This document shows positions 1-14,971 of a stretch of 64,000 nucleotides of DNA, one piece after another. The translations under genes and the position numbers were made by a program. Origin of the DNA: Ricinus communis. Lineage: Eukaryota > Streptophyta > Magnoliopsida > Malpighiales > Euphorbiaceae. The stretch is from NCBI RefSeq assembly GCF_019578655.1, contig NC_063261.1, positions 26,825,126 to 26,889,125 on the forward strand, given 5' to 3'. The notes below the pieces were generated by a model. That model saw nothing but the letters and a program-made list of their open reading frames with translations, had not been told where the DNA came from and ran no database searches. Position 1 is the stretch's first letter, and each line of letters starts with the position of its first letter.

Positions 1-250
1 GGAAACAGAGTTACTTCCTTAATTTGTACAAGTATTTTTGTTTCACTAATTACTATTATTCCAGATACGTCACAGTACAGGATTATTTGGACTACAAAAA
101 CAAATCAGATTATAGAATAAGATTTAATAAGTAATGGTCAACAAATTGGAATTCATTTATCAACAGATTTTTTTTTCTCCGTTCGAATTCATTTCAATAA
201 TTCTTTTAGTTGCTTTGATAGGTGCGATTGCTGCGGCTCGTCAGCAATAA
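1..250 (+). pseudogene. ndhG: ndhG 3' fragment (plastid NDH subunit 6), broken
   Basis: This is the C-terminal part of the plastid NAD(P)H dehydrogenase-like complex subunit NdhG, a thylakoid membrane protein. The frame starting at base 1 matches the family's C-terminal third. An in-frame TAA lies at 118-120. The T-run at 168-176 is one base too long, so the final transmembrane segment is read in a shifted frame to the TAA at 248-250. The 5' part lies outside the window. ndhE follows, as in the small single-copy region of plastomes. Confidence 0.88.
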
Positions 251-473
251 ATCTTTAGAATTAGTAACCCCAATCTATTTGTTCTATGTTGTCACATTTA
301 TTTTCTTTCAATTCCATTTAAAGATTATTTATGTATAAATTCTTTTATTTGATCTATTATCCATATATTTCTTTGTTATGTACTTTGGATATTCTTATTC
401 TAGTCAATCCAATCTGTTGATGTTGAATTCTTGTTCATATTGAAATAAATCGAAATTGATAAGGAGTTGGTCA

Positions 474-530
474 ATGATGCTCGAACATGTACTCTTTTGA
501 GTATCTATTTATTTTCTATCGGTATCTATT
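474..530 (+). pseudogene. ndhE: ndhE 5' fragment, frameshifted and truncated
   Basis: The first ~19 codons of NdhE, a small membrane subunit of the plastid NDH complex, begin at the ATG at 474. One T is missing from the T-run near 492-495, giving an immediate TGA. Plastid ndhE homology stops near base 530, where the sequence switches to the rps4-trnT spacer of the large single-copy region. The truncation is therefore a rearrangement junction. Confidence 0.82.
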
Positions 531-687
531 TATTTAACTACTCTAACTTTGAACTTTTATTCATAATTTGAAGTTCCTACCACATAATAATGGGTCCCTC
601 TTGGCCAAGGGGAACGAAGCTTTTTCAATATTCTTTGATTTCAGAAAGGCATTATCAATTATGTAAAAAATCAAACAAATAAAGAAA

Positions 688-760
688 AGCCAGCTATCAG
701 AGTCGAACTGATGACCATCGCATTACAAATGCGATGCTCTAACCTCTAAGCTAAGCGGGC
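688..760 (-). tRNA. trnT-UGU: trnT-UGU (plastid-derived)
   Basis: A 73-nt tRNA-Thr with anticodon UGU. The cloverleaf is complete and the acceptor stem pairs GCCCGC/T with GGCT. Two differences from the usual plastid sequence sit opposite each other in the T stem and keep it paired. A third lies in the D arm. To its left is rps4-trnT spacer and to its right trnT-trnL spacer, as in plastids. Transcription from this nuclear copy is not implied. Confidence 0.92.
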
Positions 761-1209
761 TCACATAACAGAAATTGTACATGCATAGGAATTTAGTAAA
801 CTAGTAGAATCTTGACTATTAACTTTTTATTCTTTTCATTATTAGTTATTCATACTTAATATGAATATAGAAAAAAGAAAAAATATAGAAAAAAGAAAAA
901 GAATCAACCGTCCGAGTATTCAAAATTGCACGAGAAAGAATGAGAGTAAGAGAAGTATATATAATAAATGTGGTATATATACATCTATATTGAATTGCGG
1001 ATAGAGAAATGATATAATCCTTTATGAGTAGACTAAAGAAGGATTTCTCATAGAGATGAAAGAAGATAGACAAGAAAAAAAAAGAAGAGGAAACACTTTT
1101 TATAGTTATAGCAATTTTTATAGGAATCGGTATCTAATAACTTCAACAGTTCTAATAGAATATAAATGAAAGGCGGGTAATAATAAGATTTGAATCTCAA
1201 AACAAAAAA
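761..1209. other. trnT-trnL plastid spacer
   Basis: AT-rich spacer in normal plastid position. I see no gene. The short reading frame at 846-1073 is in low-complexity A-rich sequence and matches no family I know. Confidence 0.7.
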
Positions 1210-1819
1210 GGGGATATGGCGAAATTGGTGGACGCTACGGACTTAATTGGATTGAGCCTTGGTATGGAAACCTACTAAGTGATAACTTTCAAATTCAGAG
1301 AAACCCTGGAATTAAAAATGGGCAATCCTAAGCCAAATCCTATTTTTTGAAAACAAACAAAGGTTCATAAAGACAAAATAAAAAAAAAAGGATAGGTACA
1401 GAGACTCAATGGAAGCTGTTCTAACAAATGGAGTTGACTGCGTTGCATTAGTAAAGTAAAGAAATCCTTCCATCAAAATTCCAGATTCCAGAAAGGATAA
1501 AGTAAAGGATAACCATATATATATATATATGGATACGTACTGAAATAATATCTTAGATGATTAATAGGGGGCCGAATCCGTATTTTTTATCTTTATATGA
1601 AACAAGAAAGAATTTTTTTGATTTGAATTGATTCCAAGTTGAAGAAAGGATTGAATATTAATTGATCACATCATTCACTCCATAGTCTGATAGATAATTG
1701 ATTAATCGGACGAGAATAAAGATAGAGTCCCATTCTACATGTCAATATCGACAACAAGGAAATTTATAGTAACAGGGTCGACTTTAGAAATCGTGAGGGT
1801 TCAAGTCCCTCTATCCACA
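1210..1819 (+). pseudogene. trnL-UAA: trnL-UAA with group I intron, 3' exon damaged
   Basis: The 35-nt 5' exon (1210-1244) is intact and ends in the first anticodon base. It is followed by the plastid trnL group I intron (about 1245-1773). The 3' exon (about 1776-1819) has lost about 7-8 bases at the splice site, including the last two anticodon bases, so no functional tRNA can form. The T arm and 3' acceptor strand remain. A (TA)n run lies at about 1518-1530 in the intron. Confidence 0.85.
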
Positions 1820-2215
1820 AAATAGGCCCGCTCGACTCCCTTATTATTTTTATCCTATTCTCTCTTTTCGTTAACGGTTCAAATTTCGTTATCTTTCTCA
1901 TTCATTCAATTCTTTCACAAACATATCCGGGCTGGATTTCTTTTCACAAGTCTTGGGATAGATATGATATACATAAAAATGAATATCTTTGAGCAAAACA
2001 AGAAACCCCCATTCCAAGGGAAAATGGAATGATTAACAATCCAAATCATTATTCGAGCTGAAATTTACTTTACGAAGTCGTCTTTTTATTCATTTTTTTA
2101 AAGATACAAAACATTCAGGGTCTGGATAAGACTTTAGAATACTTATTCATCTTTTTTTTAATTGACATAGACAAAAGCCGTTTAGTAAAATGAGGAAGAC
2201 GACGCGTTGAAAATG
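1820..2215. other. trnL-trnF plastid spacer
   Basis: The trnL-trnF intergenic region widely used as a plant barcode. I see no further gene. Confidence 0.75.
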
Positions 2216-2288
2216 GTAAGGATAGCTCAGCTGGTAGAGCGAAGGACTGAAAATCCTTGTGTCACCAGTTCAAATCTGGTTCCTGGCA
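2216..2288 (+). pseudogene. trnF-GAA: trnF-GAA, degenerate acceptor stem
   Basis: A 73-nt tRNA-Phe with a GAA anticodon and intact T arm. Bases 2 and 3 of the acceptor stem are changed, which gives one wobble and one mismatch against the 3' strand, and the D-arm/anticodon junction is also altered. Position and orientation are those of the plastid gene. It is probably a decayed copy, although the fold is not fully lost. Confidence 0.8.
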
Positions 2289-3024
2289 CATGATTAATTT
2301 GTGTATGAGTATCTATTCTACAACTATATCAAATTAATTGACATAGATCTGATATAGATCGACATACATATTCATTAATAGTATAGATCATGATATATAC
2401 TTAACTTATCCATCTAGATGTCTGGAGATATAGCCTTTTTAGATGAGTAAAGCGTTTATGTTATAAAAAAGTATGTAAAAAAATTAGATTATGTCTCCTC
2501 TTCTTTTTTATTTGATTTGTTCATAATGTGTCTCCCCTCGATCAAAAAGAATGTTAATACTTCATATAGACTTGAAAAGTTAAAGTCACTTTAGTTAGTT
2601 AAAAGACCTAAAAGTCTAGTCGATAGGAGTTGAGGGGTGGAAATACCCAAGATTCGTCTCAGATACAATATAAATAGAATCCGATCCTCTTTCATTTCCT
2701 TGTATTTTATTTCATATTCTTTTTCTATTTCTTAATTCCCTCCTATGTTGTGTGACTTTTTAGAGCTCATCTAAGGGATGCGCGCGGTACAAAGTTCATG
2801 ATACAAAATTCGTTTAGTTCATCCTATTAACTCGACTTGTCAAAAATCAATATCTTCAAAATTTGAGAATTCAACGAATCTCTAATTGTATTTTTTTTTA
2901 TTTAGTCTATCCATATCCATAATAATATGAATGAAACTTCAATGACTCCGTTGATCTATAAGAGAGCGTACAAATAGTCCTTGAATATTTGTAGTTGGAA
3001 GACTGAAGATTAGTTTCTTATTAT
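2289..3024. other. trnF-ndhJ plastid spacer
   Basis: Spacer of 736 bp in normal plastid position. I see no gene or recognisable element in it. Confidence 0.65.
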
Positions 3025-3493
3025 TCAATGAGCATCTTGTATTTCATAAAAATTAGGAGCAATATAATCTTTACGTAAGGGCCACCCTATCCAACTTTCC
3101 GGCATTAAGATACGTTTCATACGCGGATGATTATCATAAAGGATTCCCAACATATCATAAGATTCCCTTTCTTGAAAATCCGCACTTTTCCAAACCCAGA
3201 AAACAGACGGAATTCTAGGATTCTTCCTTGGGGCAAATACCTTTATACATACTTCTTCTGGTTGATCTATACCATACTCTATTCTCGTAAGATGATATAC
3301 TAGCTAAACACTGATGCTACATCATAGGCACATTGCAACCGCAAATAATTGTAACCATATACATATAAAATGAAGCAATGGAATGCCAATCTGTGGGCTT
3401 TATTTGTAAAGTCTCTATTCCTTGGTAATCAAAACCCAAAGATCTATGAACCAGTCCGTATTTGACTAGCCAAGTAGACAAACAACCCTACAT
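3025..3493 (-). pseudogene. ndhJ: ndhJ (NDH subunit J), broken
   Basis: NdhJ is a peripheral-arm subunit of the plastid NDH complex. The reading frame runs from the ATG at 3491-3493 to the TGA at 3025-3027, and the C-terminal half is readily recognised. The second codon is a stop (CAG to TAG inferred). Small indels around 3300-3400 shift the frame in the middle. It lies directly downstream of ndhK on the minus strand, as in the plastid ndhC-ndhK-ndhJ operon. Confidence 0.88.
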
Positions 3494-3635
3494 CTTTTTT
3501 CTCCCTCCCGCATTTTTATTTGTATAATAATTTTAATAATCATTTTTTGTATAATATAAGTATTTCACATTCATGATGAAATTTATGAAGATTGGTTTGC
3601 CTTTTTTTGTTATTCTGTGCAAATGAGCTCTTCCT

Positions 3636-4316
3636 CTAATTTACTAATTCGTGGGACGATACTGACCTTTTTTTATATTTGAAAAATGTTTCAGGAGGGA
3701 TCTTTGAAGTAGACGGTGGTTGATATAGTAATCATTGATCATAATTTCCAGTATGAGTAGCGTGTTCAATAGTAAACTTATGATTGGTAGTAAAACATCG
3801 ATTCTCGGGTTGAGACCTAATTCGATCTTCATAAATTTCTCGAGATAGTTTTTTACGAAGTTTTGTTATAGCATCTATAACCGCCTCCGGTTTAGGTGGA
3901 CAGCCCGACAAATAGGCATCTACAGGAATTAGCTTATCGACTCCCCGAATAGTACTGTAAGAGTCGGTACTGAACATCCCCCCTGTAATTGTACACGCCC
4001 CCATAGCAATAACATATTTTGGTTCAGGTATTTGTTCATATAATCTCACTAAAGAAGGAGCCATTTTCATGGTTACTGTGCCGGCTGTTAAAAATAGGTC
4101 CGCTTGTCTAGGACTAGATCTTGGTACTAATCCATAATGATCAAAGTCGAATCGTGAGCCTATTAATGAAGCAAATTCAATGAAGCAACAACTGTTACCA
4201 TAGAGAAGTGGTCATAAAGTAGAGAGTCTTGACCAATTTGAAAGATCATTTGATGTAGTTGAAATAACTGAAATTTGAGTTGTTCGATCAAGTGAGGGAA
4301 ACCCAATGGAATTCAT
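3636..4316 (-). pseudogene. ndhK: ndhK (NDH subunit K), two in-frame stops
   Basis: NdhK carries the N2 iron-sulphur cluster of the plastid NDH complex. The frame from the ATG at 4314-4316 to the TAG at 3636-3638 is otherwise continuous. It retains the double Cys of the cluster site (GNSCCF), the later CTITGG and the SGCPPKPEA segment. Two stops break it: a Trp codon read as TGA at 4212-4214, and a Gly codon read as TGA just after the conserved GNYDQ near 3729-3731. ndhC lies immediately upstream. Confidence 0.9.
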
Positions 4317-4360
4317 AACTATCTCAATGTTATTTTTTTTTCATTTTTTTTGCAGAATAT

Positions 4361-4729
4361 TCAAGAGCTAAGACCACCTAATGCTCCTTTTCTCCATGCA
4401 TAAACTGAACCAATTATTAGGATAAGCATGAAAATTAAAGCTTCTATAAATACGGATAACCCCAATACATCGAAACTCATTGCCCATGGATAAAGAAAAA
4501 CCGTTTCAACATCAAAAACAACAAAAACTAGAGCAAACATATAATAACGGATTCGAAATCGTAACCAAGCATCGCCTATTGGTTCTATCCCCGATTCATA
4601 ACTAGAAAGTTTCTCTGGCCCTTTGCTAATTGGGGATAAAACTCCGGAATTTAGAAATGCTAAAATAGGAATAACACTTGATATTATTAGAAATGCCCAG
4701 AATATATCATATTCGTAAATCAGAAACAT
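4361..4729 (-). CDS. ndhC: ndhC (NDH subunit 3), open but with altered C-terminus
   Basis: An open frame of 122 codons for NdhC, a three-helix membrane subunit of the plastid NDH complex. It keeps the conserved loop ([14 protein letters not shown]) and the [12 protein letters not shown] segment. The usual protein is 120 residues and ends in an EWS-like sequence. Here a one-base deletion near the 3' end replaces it with GGLSS. It starts at the first ATG, as in plastids. It is probably a surviving open frame within a dead insertion and not a working gene. Confidence 0.9.
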   Translation of the reverse strand: MFLIYEYDIFWAFLIISSVIPILAFLNSGVLSPISKGPEKLSSYESGIEPIGDAWLRFRIRYYMFALVFVVFDVETVFLYPWAMSFDVLGLSVFIEALIFMLILIIGSVYAWRKGALGGLSS

Positions 4730-5123
4730 AGGCGCACTCCTATGACTGCGAAAAATATATTAGATTAGTCAAGTCGAATTGGAATGACTTCCAAACTTAT
4801 CCATAATCGGTTAATCAAAACAATAATTTATTTTGATTCAATCACCCATTTTTCTTTGTTTTCTTTGGTACATGTTTCGTTTCAAGATTCATTGACTATA
4901 ATTTTTACATTATGTTTACTTCTTTCCTCTCGCCTTTTCTTTTCACTTCACTTTTGATTCGCTCTAAAAAAGGGAAATTCAAAAGGGAATTCTCAATTTT
5001 TTATTTTTTTGTTTAGAATTTCTAAATTCTATTAGGAATTTTTATTTTTTATTTATATTTTTATTTAAATTTTTTTCATTTTTATTTATTTTTATTTTTA
5101 TTTGAATTTTCTTTATTTTTGTT
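4730..5123. other. ndhC-trnV plastid spacer
   Basis: AT-rich spacer with long T runs and repeats of the form TTTTTATTT between about 5000 and 5110. No gene seen. Confidence 0.65.
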
Positions 5124-5776
5124 TAGGGCTATACGGACTCGAACCGTAGATCTTCTCGGTAAAAGAAATCAAACTGATTATTATCAAAATGATTCGAACT
5201 TTTTCAAAGACCCAACATGCATTTTTTTGCATTGGGCTCGTTCATTAACTGATATAAATAATCGGTTAGTCTACCATAATTCTCTTGGCAGAAAGATAAG
5301 AGGATGGCTCCACATGCTCTGATTTATGGATTCCGATCCGAGAGCACTACCAAAGTGTTTCAAAGAAGGGTTATCCTGACGTAGGTCTGCTTTCTGCTTA
5401 GATTAACCTAAGTTAAATGGAATCTCCATCGCCCCACTTCTACTTAAAGAATCAAATATGAAACTTCATACACCTTAAAGTTCATAGGATAGGACGAAAA
5501 GAGAATTTTTTGAGGTCCTTATACTCATTATGTCTAGCATTGAATAGACTGGGTATTCACCTTATCAAGGTCTTAAGGGTTCTATTGGGTGTCTGCAAAG
5601 GCACTTAAATTGGACCGAACCTTTTGTGTCAGGCTATTGTTCTCCTTTTCCCTAAAAGTAATAGAGTAAGACATTGACTTCTCAATAAGTCTTTTGATTA
5701 CATGATGGACTCCCTTGGAAAAAAAGCATTGGCGCGCGTGTAAACGAGGTGCTCTACCTAACTTAGTTATAGCCCT
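5124..5776 (-). tRNA. trnV-UAC: trnV-UAC with group II intron
   Basis: The 5' exon is at 5738-5776 (39 nt, ending in the UAC anticodon loop) and the 3' exon at about 5124-5158, separated by a group II intron of about 580 bp. The exons form a tRNA-Val cloverleaf with at least one change in the D arm. The first bases of the intron read GCGCG instead of the usual GUGCG, so splicing would be doubtful. The short plus-strand frame at 5119-5322 is only a shadow of this gene. Confidence 0.85.
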
Positions 5777-5982
5777 TGTGTTTATGATACATATTTTATC
5801 ATGTCAATAATTTCTTGTCAAGATGAATATTATGTGATCCAGTATCCTATTCTATTTCTTTGATCTCTTTGACCGGTATTGCTTATTTTAATGCGTATTG
5901 CTTATAAATAATATTCCATTTATAATTAAAATTAATCGTCGATGCAACGAATTATACTTCTTTATCTTTGGGATGATAAATG

Positions 5983-6055
5983 ACCTACTTAACTCAGCGA
6001 TTAGAGTATTGCTTTCATACAGCGGGAGTCATTGGTTCAAATCCAATAGTAGGTA
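5983..6055 (+). tRNA. trnM-CAU: trnM-CAU (elongator)
   Basis: A 73-nt tRNA-Met with a CAU anticodon and well-paired acceptor and T stems. It lies between trnV and atpE on the plus strand as in plastids. Two or three base changes from the usual plastid gene are confined to the D loop and anticodon arm. Confidence 0.9.
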
Positions 6056-6291
6056 CAAATTATTAGATATCAGAATCAATGCTATCTAATAAATGTTTTT
6101 ACCCACCTTAGTTTAGTGATTTTTTATCTTTTTCGTTCCATTCTATTTCATTTTTGAATTGAAAACACATTTATTGTATTAGAATCTGATTATACTTATG
6201 ATTCTATTCAATTGGCAAAATAAAAAAAAAGGTGTATAAACAGAACTTCTGCTTATTATTCGGACGCACCTACTCTACTAATTATTTATAG

Positions 6292-6689
6292 TTACAAAAT
6301 CACATTGATAGCCTCTACACGTACCCTAGCTCGTCTGAGAGCTAGATTTGCCTCAATTATTTGTCTCTTGCCTTTCGCCTTTCTCAAGTTAGCTTCTGCT
6401 ATTTCAAGATTTTTTTGAGCTTCTTGTGGATCAATGTTACTACCCTTCTCTGCATCGTTTACTAAAATAATAATCTCATTATTGCCTATTCTAGCAAAAC
6501 CACCCATCAGAGCCATCGTTAACCATTGGTCATTAAGGTGTATTCTCAAAATACCGATATCGACTGCTGTGGCAATAGGCGCATGATTTGATAATATGCC
6601 AATTTGTCCACTATTAGTAGATAAAATGATTTCTTTCACTTCTGAATCCTAAACAATTCGATTTGGGGTCAGTAAACAAAGATTTAAGG

Positions 6690-6693
<4 letters not shown>
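6292..6693 (-). pseudogene. atpE: atpE (CF1 epsilon subunit), one stop
   Basis: Epsilon subunit of the chloroplast ATP synthase: a beta-sandwich then two helices, which brakes CF1 rotation. The frame spans the normal 133 codons from the ATG at 6691-6693 to the TAA at 6292-6294. It is interrupted once, by TAG at 6649-6651 where plastids have Trp. Its ATG overlaps the TGA of atpB (ATGA at 6690-6693), the standard plastid arrangement for translational coupling. Confidence 0.92.
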
Positions 6694-10377
<3,684 letters not shown>

Positions 10378-11130
10378 TCTACTAATTGATGTTCGTTCTC
10401 TTAATTGAATTGCAATTAAACTCGGCCCAATCTTTTACTAAAAGGATTGAGCCGAATACAAAGATCCTAATACATACAAGGATCCTATTGTATATGTATA
10501 TATTTCGTATATGTATATATTTTTTATAGATACATATTTAACTAAATATACAAGATTTAAAAAAAAATAAGACTAAGCAACTCAAACCTTTCTATTGTTA
10601 TTTTGGATCCACAATTAATCCTAAGGATCTATAGGATTGGTGTATTCTTTTATATTCCCTAGTTTTGGATCATAGGTCGAGCCCAGTATCACAACTTCTT
10701 CTACCCATCCTGTATATTGTCCTTTTCATTCCGTGTTGGAATAGAAACTTAATAATAGATTAATAGACATGATTTTATAAAAAATGGTTTTTTTTAGAAG
10801 AAGAGAAATATTACTTTTCTCGATACGAATTTGACACAATATAACAAATTCCTTTTCTATTTCTATTTAGACAGACTTATTTTGATTGAAAAATAATGGA
10901 AAACGGGATTCCGACATAAACATATCATATAGAGTGAAGCGATACTCCAAGTTCTTACCAAAAAAGCAAAAGATAAGCATTTTTTTAATACCCCCCCCTA
11001 TTAGTTAATAATCCTAGTAATCGAATCTATATACTTATATAGAGAGGAAATGAAATATTTCAATGATTTTTCATCGAATGACTATTCATCTATTTATTTA
11101 AATATAAATAGCAGCAAGAAAGAAAGTTCC
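10378..11130. other. rbcL-accD plastid spacer
   Basis: Beyond the rbcL hairpin this is AT-rich spacer with a C run at about 10992-10999. The accD frame is open upstream to an ATG at 11050. That extension does not look conserved. Confidence 0.65.
10421..10455 (+). terminator. rbcL 3' stem-loop
   Basis: An inverted repeat with arms near CTCGGCCCAATC...TTT and AAAGGATTGAGCCG, separated by a short ACTA loop. This is the conserved 3' processing and stability hairpin found just after rbcL in plastids. Confidence 0.75.
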
Positions 11131-12631
11131 ATGGAAAAACGGTGGTTCAATTCGATCATATCCAATGTGGAATTAGGATACAGGTGTAGGCTAAGTCAAT
11201 CGATAGATAGTTTCAGTCCTCTTGAAAATACCAGTGTAAGCGAAGACCCGATTCTAAATGATACAAATAAAAACACCCGTAATTGGAGTAATAGTGACAG
11301 CTCTAGTTACAGTAATGTTGATCGTTTAGTCGGCGCTAGAGACATTTGGAATTTCGACGCTGATGAAACTTTTTTAGTTAGGGATAATAATAGGGATAGT
11401 TATTCCATATATTTTGATATTGAAAATCAAGTTTTTGAGATTGACACTGATCATTCTTTTTTGAGTGAATTAGAAAGTTATTTTTATAGTTATTGAAATT
11501 CTAGTTCTCTGAATAATGGGTCTAGGAGTGGCGATTCCAACTATGATCATTATATGTATGATATTAAATATAGTTGGAAGAATTACATCAATAGTTTCAT
11601 TGACAGTTATCTTCGTTCTCAAGTCTGTATTGATAGTTATATTTTAACTGGCAGTTACAATTACGGCAAAAGTTCCATTCATAGTTACTTTTGTGGTGAA
11701 AGTGGAAATAGTAATGAAAGCGAGAGTTCCAGTCTAAGAACTAGTACGAATGGTAGCGATTTAACTAGAAGAGAAAGTTTTAATGATCTCGATATAACTA
11801 TAACTCAAAAATACAAGCATTTGTGGGTTCAATGCCAACATTGTTATGGATTAAATTATAAGAAATTTTTTAAGTCAAGAATGAATATTTGTGAACAATG
11901 TGGATATCATTTGAAAATGAGTAGTTAAGATAGAATTGAACTTTCGATTGACCTAGGCACATGGGATCCTATGGATGAAGATATGGTATCTCTGGATCCC
12001 ATTGAATTTCATTCAGAAGAGGAACCTTATAAAGATTGTATTAATTCTTATCAAAGAAAGACAGGATTAACCGAGGCCGTTTAAACAGGCACAGGTCAAC
12101 TAAACGACATTCCCATAGCAATTAGGGTTATGGATTTTCAGTTTATGGGGGGTAGTATAGGATCTGTAGTAGGCCAGAAAATCACTCGTTTGATCGAGTA
12201 TGCTACCAATAAATTTTTACCTCTTATTTTAGTGTGTGCTTCCGGAGGAGCACGCATGCAAGAAGGAAGTTTGAGCTTGATGCAAATGGCTAAAATATCT
12301 TCTGCTTTATATGATTATCAATCGAATAAAAAGTTATTTTATGTATCAATCCTTACATCTCCTACAACAGGCGGGGTGACTACTAGTTTTGGTATGTTGG
12401 GGGATATCATTATTGCTGAACCTAATGCCTATATTGCATTTGCAGGTAAAAAGAGTAATTGAACAAACATTGAATAAGACAGTACCTGAAAGTTCACAAT
12501 CAGCCGAATTTTTATTCCATAAGGGCTTATTCAATTCAATCGTACCACGTAATCCGTTAAAAGGCGTTCTGAATGAGTTACTTCAGCTCCACGATTTCTT
12601 TCATTTGAATCATAAATCAAATAGAGTCTGA
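11131..12631 (+). pseudogene. accD: accD (acetyl-CoA carboxylase carboxyltransferase beta), broken
   Basis: Plastid-encoded beta-carboxyltransferase subunit of heteromeric acetyl-CoA carboxylase, for fatty-acid synthesis. The start is placed at the ATG at 11131 (MEKRWF-like). A Ser/Asn-rich variable N-terminal half is followed by a four-Cys zinc finger (CQHC ... CEQC, about 11830-11910). The catalytic region then includes GGSIGSVVG, the [10 protein letters not shown] oxyanion segment and [11 protein letters not shown]. Stops lie at 11494, 11926 and 12082. A one-base insertion near 12447 moves the C-terminus into another frame ending at 12631. Confidence 0.93.
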
Positions 12632-13662
12632 AGCTATATTAATTAAATATTAAATTAAATTACTGAATTAAAAATAAAAATGAGTTAATTAAATTTAAAT
12701 TAGTTAATTCATTTTTATTTTTGGCGAGCAAGTATTTTTTTTAAGCAGAATCAAAGGAAAAATTAATTTTTTTGATTTTTTTTGTGACATAACATAAGAG
12801 TAAATTGTAGAAAGAATCATGTAGATAATTTTTTTTTCCGATATTTCTGATTACTAATTAAGAAACCTCTGTCAACAAGAAAAAGAGTGAATTCTTTTTT
12901 TCGTGAAAAAATGGGCAAGGTATAATAAATAAAACGAATTTCATGTTCTTTTCTTACCTATGCATAGAAAATATAGAGTCTTGCATATTTATATATCTCC
13001 TGGGAATCCTTTTTTTTTTTACTAAAAAAAATCGACGGATTCTAAATTATAACGAATTTTGAGGGAATTTATAATCGGAAAAACTCTTTATTTTTTATTT
13101 TATATTAAATATATTAAAATATTTTCTATTAAAGTAAAGTTAAAAAAATAAAAAAAGAAAAATGAAAGTTATAAGACAAGAAAAAAAAAAGATAATAAAA
13201 GAAGAATGACAAATAAATGGATTATCATATTTCATGTAGAAATATGAATAAGTCATTTAGTTAGTTCTATATTCTTTGCTCTTTATTAAATTATATATAC
13301 TCACTTAGATATACTTAGTATCATTATATACGATTTTTAATGATTATAAGAAATCTTTCTAATAACTAAATAATTAATAAATAACTAATAATAGAATAAT
13401 TAATATAAATATAATTATTATTAATTTAAATTATTAAATTAATAGAATAAAATAATAATTAATAATAAAAAATAATTATAATAATAAAAAAATAATGAAA
13501 ATAGATAAATATATTAAAATAAAAAATAAAAAAATTAATATATTAAATACATATTAAATATATATTAAAATATTAAAAATATAATAAAATATTAAAAATA
13601 ATATAATATATAATAAAAAAATTAAATAATAGGTACAAATATTAAATCGAGGTGCCCATTCT
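12632..13662. other. accD-psaI spacer, extremely AT-rich
   Basis: A kilobase of almost pure A/T, worst at 13360-13640, where it is a patchwork of TAAT, ATTAAA and AATAAT units. No gene is seen. It is longer and more repetitive than I would expect of this spacer, which suggests expansion by slippage. Confidence 0.65.
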
Positions 13663-13777
13663 ATGACAATTCTCAACAGCTTACCCTCCATTTTTGTGCC
13701 TTTTAGTAGGCTTAGTATTTTCGGCAATTGCGATGGCTTCCTTATCTCTTCATGTTCAAAAAAACAAGGTTTTTTAG
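13663..13777 (+). pseudogene. psaI: psaI (photosystem I subunit VIII), frameshifted
   Basis: Single-helix subunit of photosystem I. The region from ATG 13663 to TAG 13775-13777 is 115 bp, one more than needed. An extra T in the run at about 13702-13706 shifts the frame. If corrected, the family's transmembrane segment and the C-terminal HVQKNK-like tail are recognisable. Confidence 0.85.
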
Positions 13778-14233
13778 ATCCAATTAGGTCTAATGGGGGT
13801 AGATTTCATTTCTTTCTTTTTTTCAAGACTTAGACTCATAATATAATACAAATATAATACATATATCTCTTTAGTTTAGTATAATATGATATAACATACG
13901 AGCAGCTCCCTTCGAACGTAAATGAAAATGAAAGGGTTCTTATGCAAGCGTAAATATGATATATGATATATAAGTAAATGGACTACTTGAAAATAAATCG
14001 AAACTATGGCGGATGCCTGAAAGAAATGCAAAGCAAAGCTGATATTTTTATATATGTGCAGATAGGGGATCCTATGGGCTGAGCTCTCTTTTTTTTAATC
14101 TAACGAATTCGATGAATTCCTCCTAAAGATTCACACCAGAATAATCCGAGTTGATGAAAGTTACTTCGGAAAAAAAAAGTCAAATTCATTTGGGCTAGTC
14201 TCCCGCTTCAAATAAAAAATAATTGGATCTAGT
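13778..14233. other. psaI-ycf4 plastid spacer
   Basis: Ordinary AT-rich spacer; nothing recognised. Confidence 0.6.
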
Positions 14234-14787
14234 ATGAGTTGGCGATTAGAACGTATATGGATAGAATTTATAGCGGGGTCTCACAAAACAAGTAATTTCT
14301 GCTGGGCCTTTATACTTTTTTTAGATTAATTGGGTTTTTTATTGGTTGGAATTTCCAGTTATCTTGGCAGAAATTTAATATCTTTATTTCCGTCTCAGCA
14401 AATAATTTTTTTTCCACAAGGGATCGTGATGTCTTTCTATGGGATCGCCGGTCTATTTATTAGTTCTTATTTATGGTGCCCAATTTTGTGGAATGTAGGT
14501 AGTGGTTATGATCGATTCGATAAAAAAGAAGGAATAGTGTGTATTTTTCGCTGGGGATTCCCTGAAAAAAATCGTCGCATCTTCCTTTGATTCCTTATGA
14601 AGGATATTCAGTCTATTAGAATAGAAGTGAAAGAGGGTATTTTTGCTCGGCGTGTCCTTTATATGGAAACCAGAGGCCGAGGGTCATTCCTTTGACTCGT
14701 ACTGATGAGAATTTGACTCCATGAGAGATTGAGCAAAAGGTAGCAGAATTGGCCAATTTTTTACGTGTACCAATTGAAGTATTTTGA
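14234..14787 (+). pseudogene. ycf4: ycf4 (photosystem I assembly factor), broken
   Basis: Thylakoid membrane factor for photosystem I assembly. From ATG 14234 to TGA 14785-14787 the span is one base short of the usual 555 bp; the loss lies in the T-rich stretch near 14318-14325. The two transmembrane helices and the GSGYDRFD motif are readable at 14330-14590. TGA at 14588-14590 replaces an Arg codon, and a second Arg-to-TGA lies near 14722. Confidence 0.9.
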
Positions 14788-14909
14788 AATGAGCTGAAGA
14801 ATGAACATTTTCTTAACAGGAACGAAAAAATCCAAGAGTCTTCATTTTTTTATAGTTATAGCATAACTTAACTGAAATTTCACAATATAATATTGATGAA
14901 CCAAAGAAG

Positions 14910-14971
<62 letters not shown>

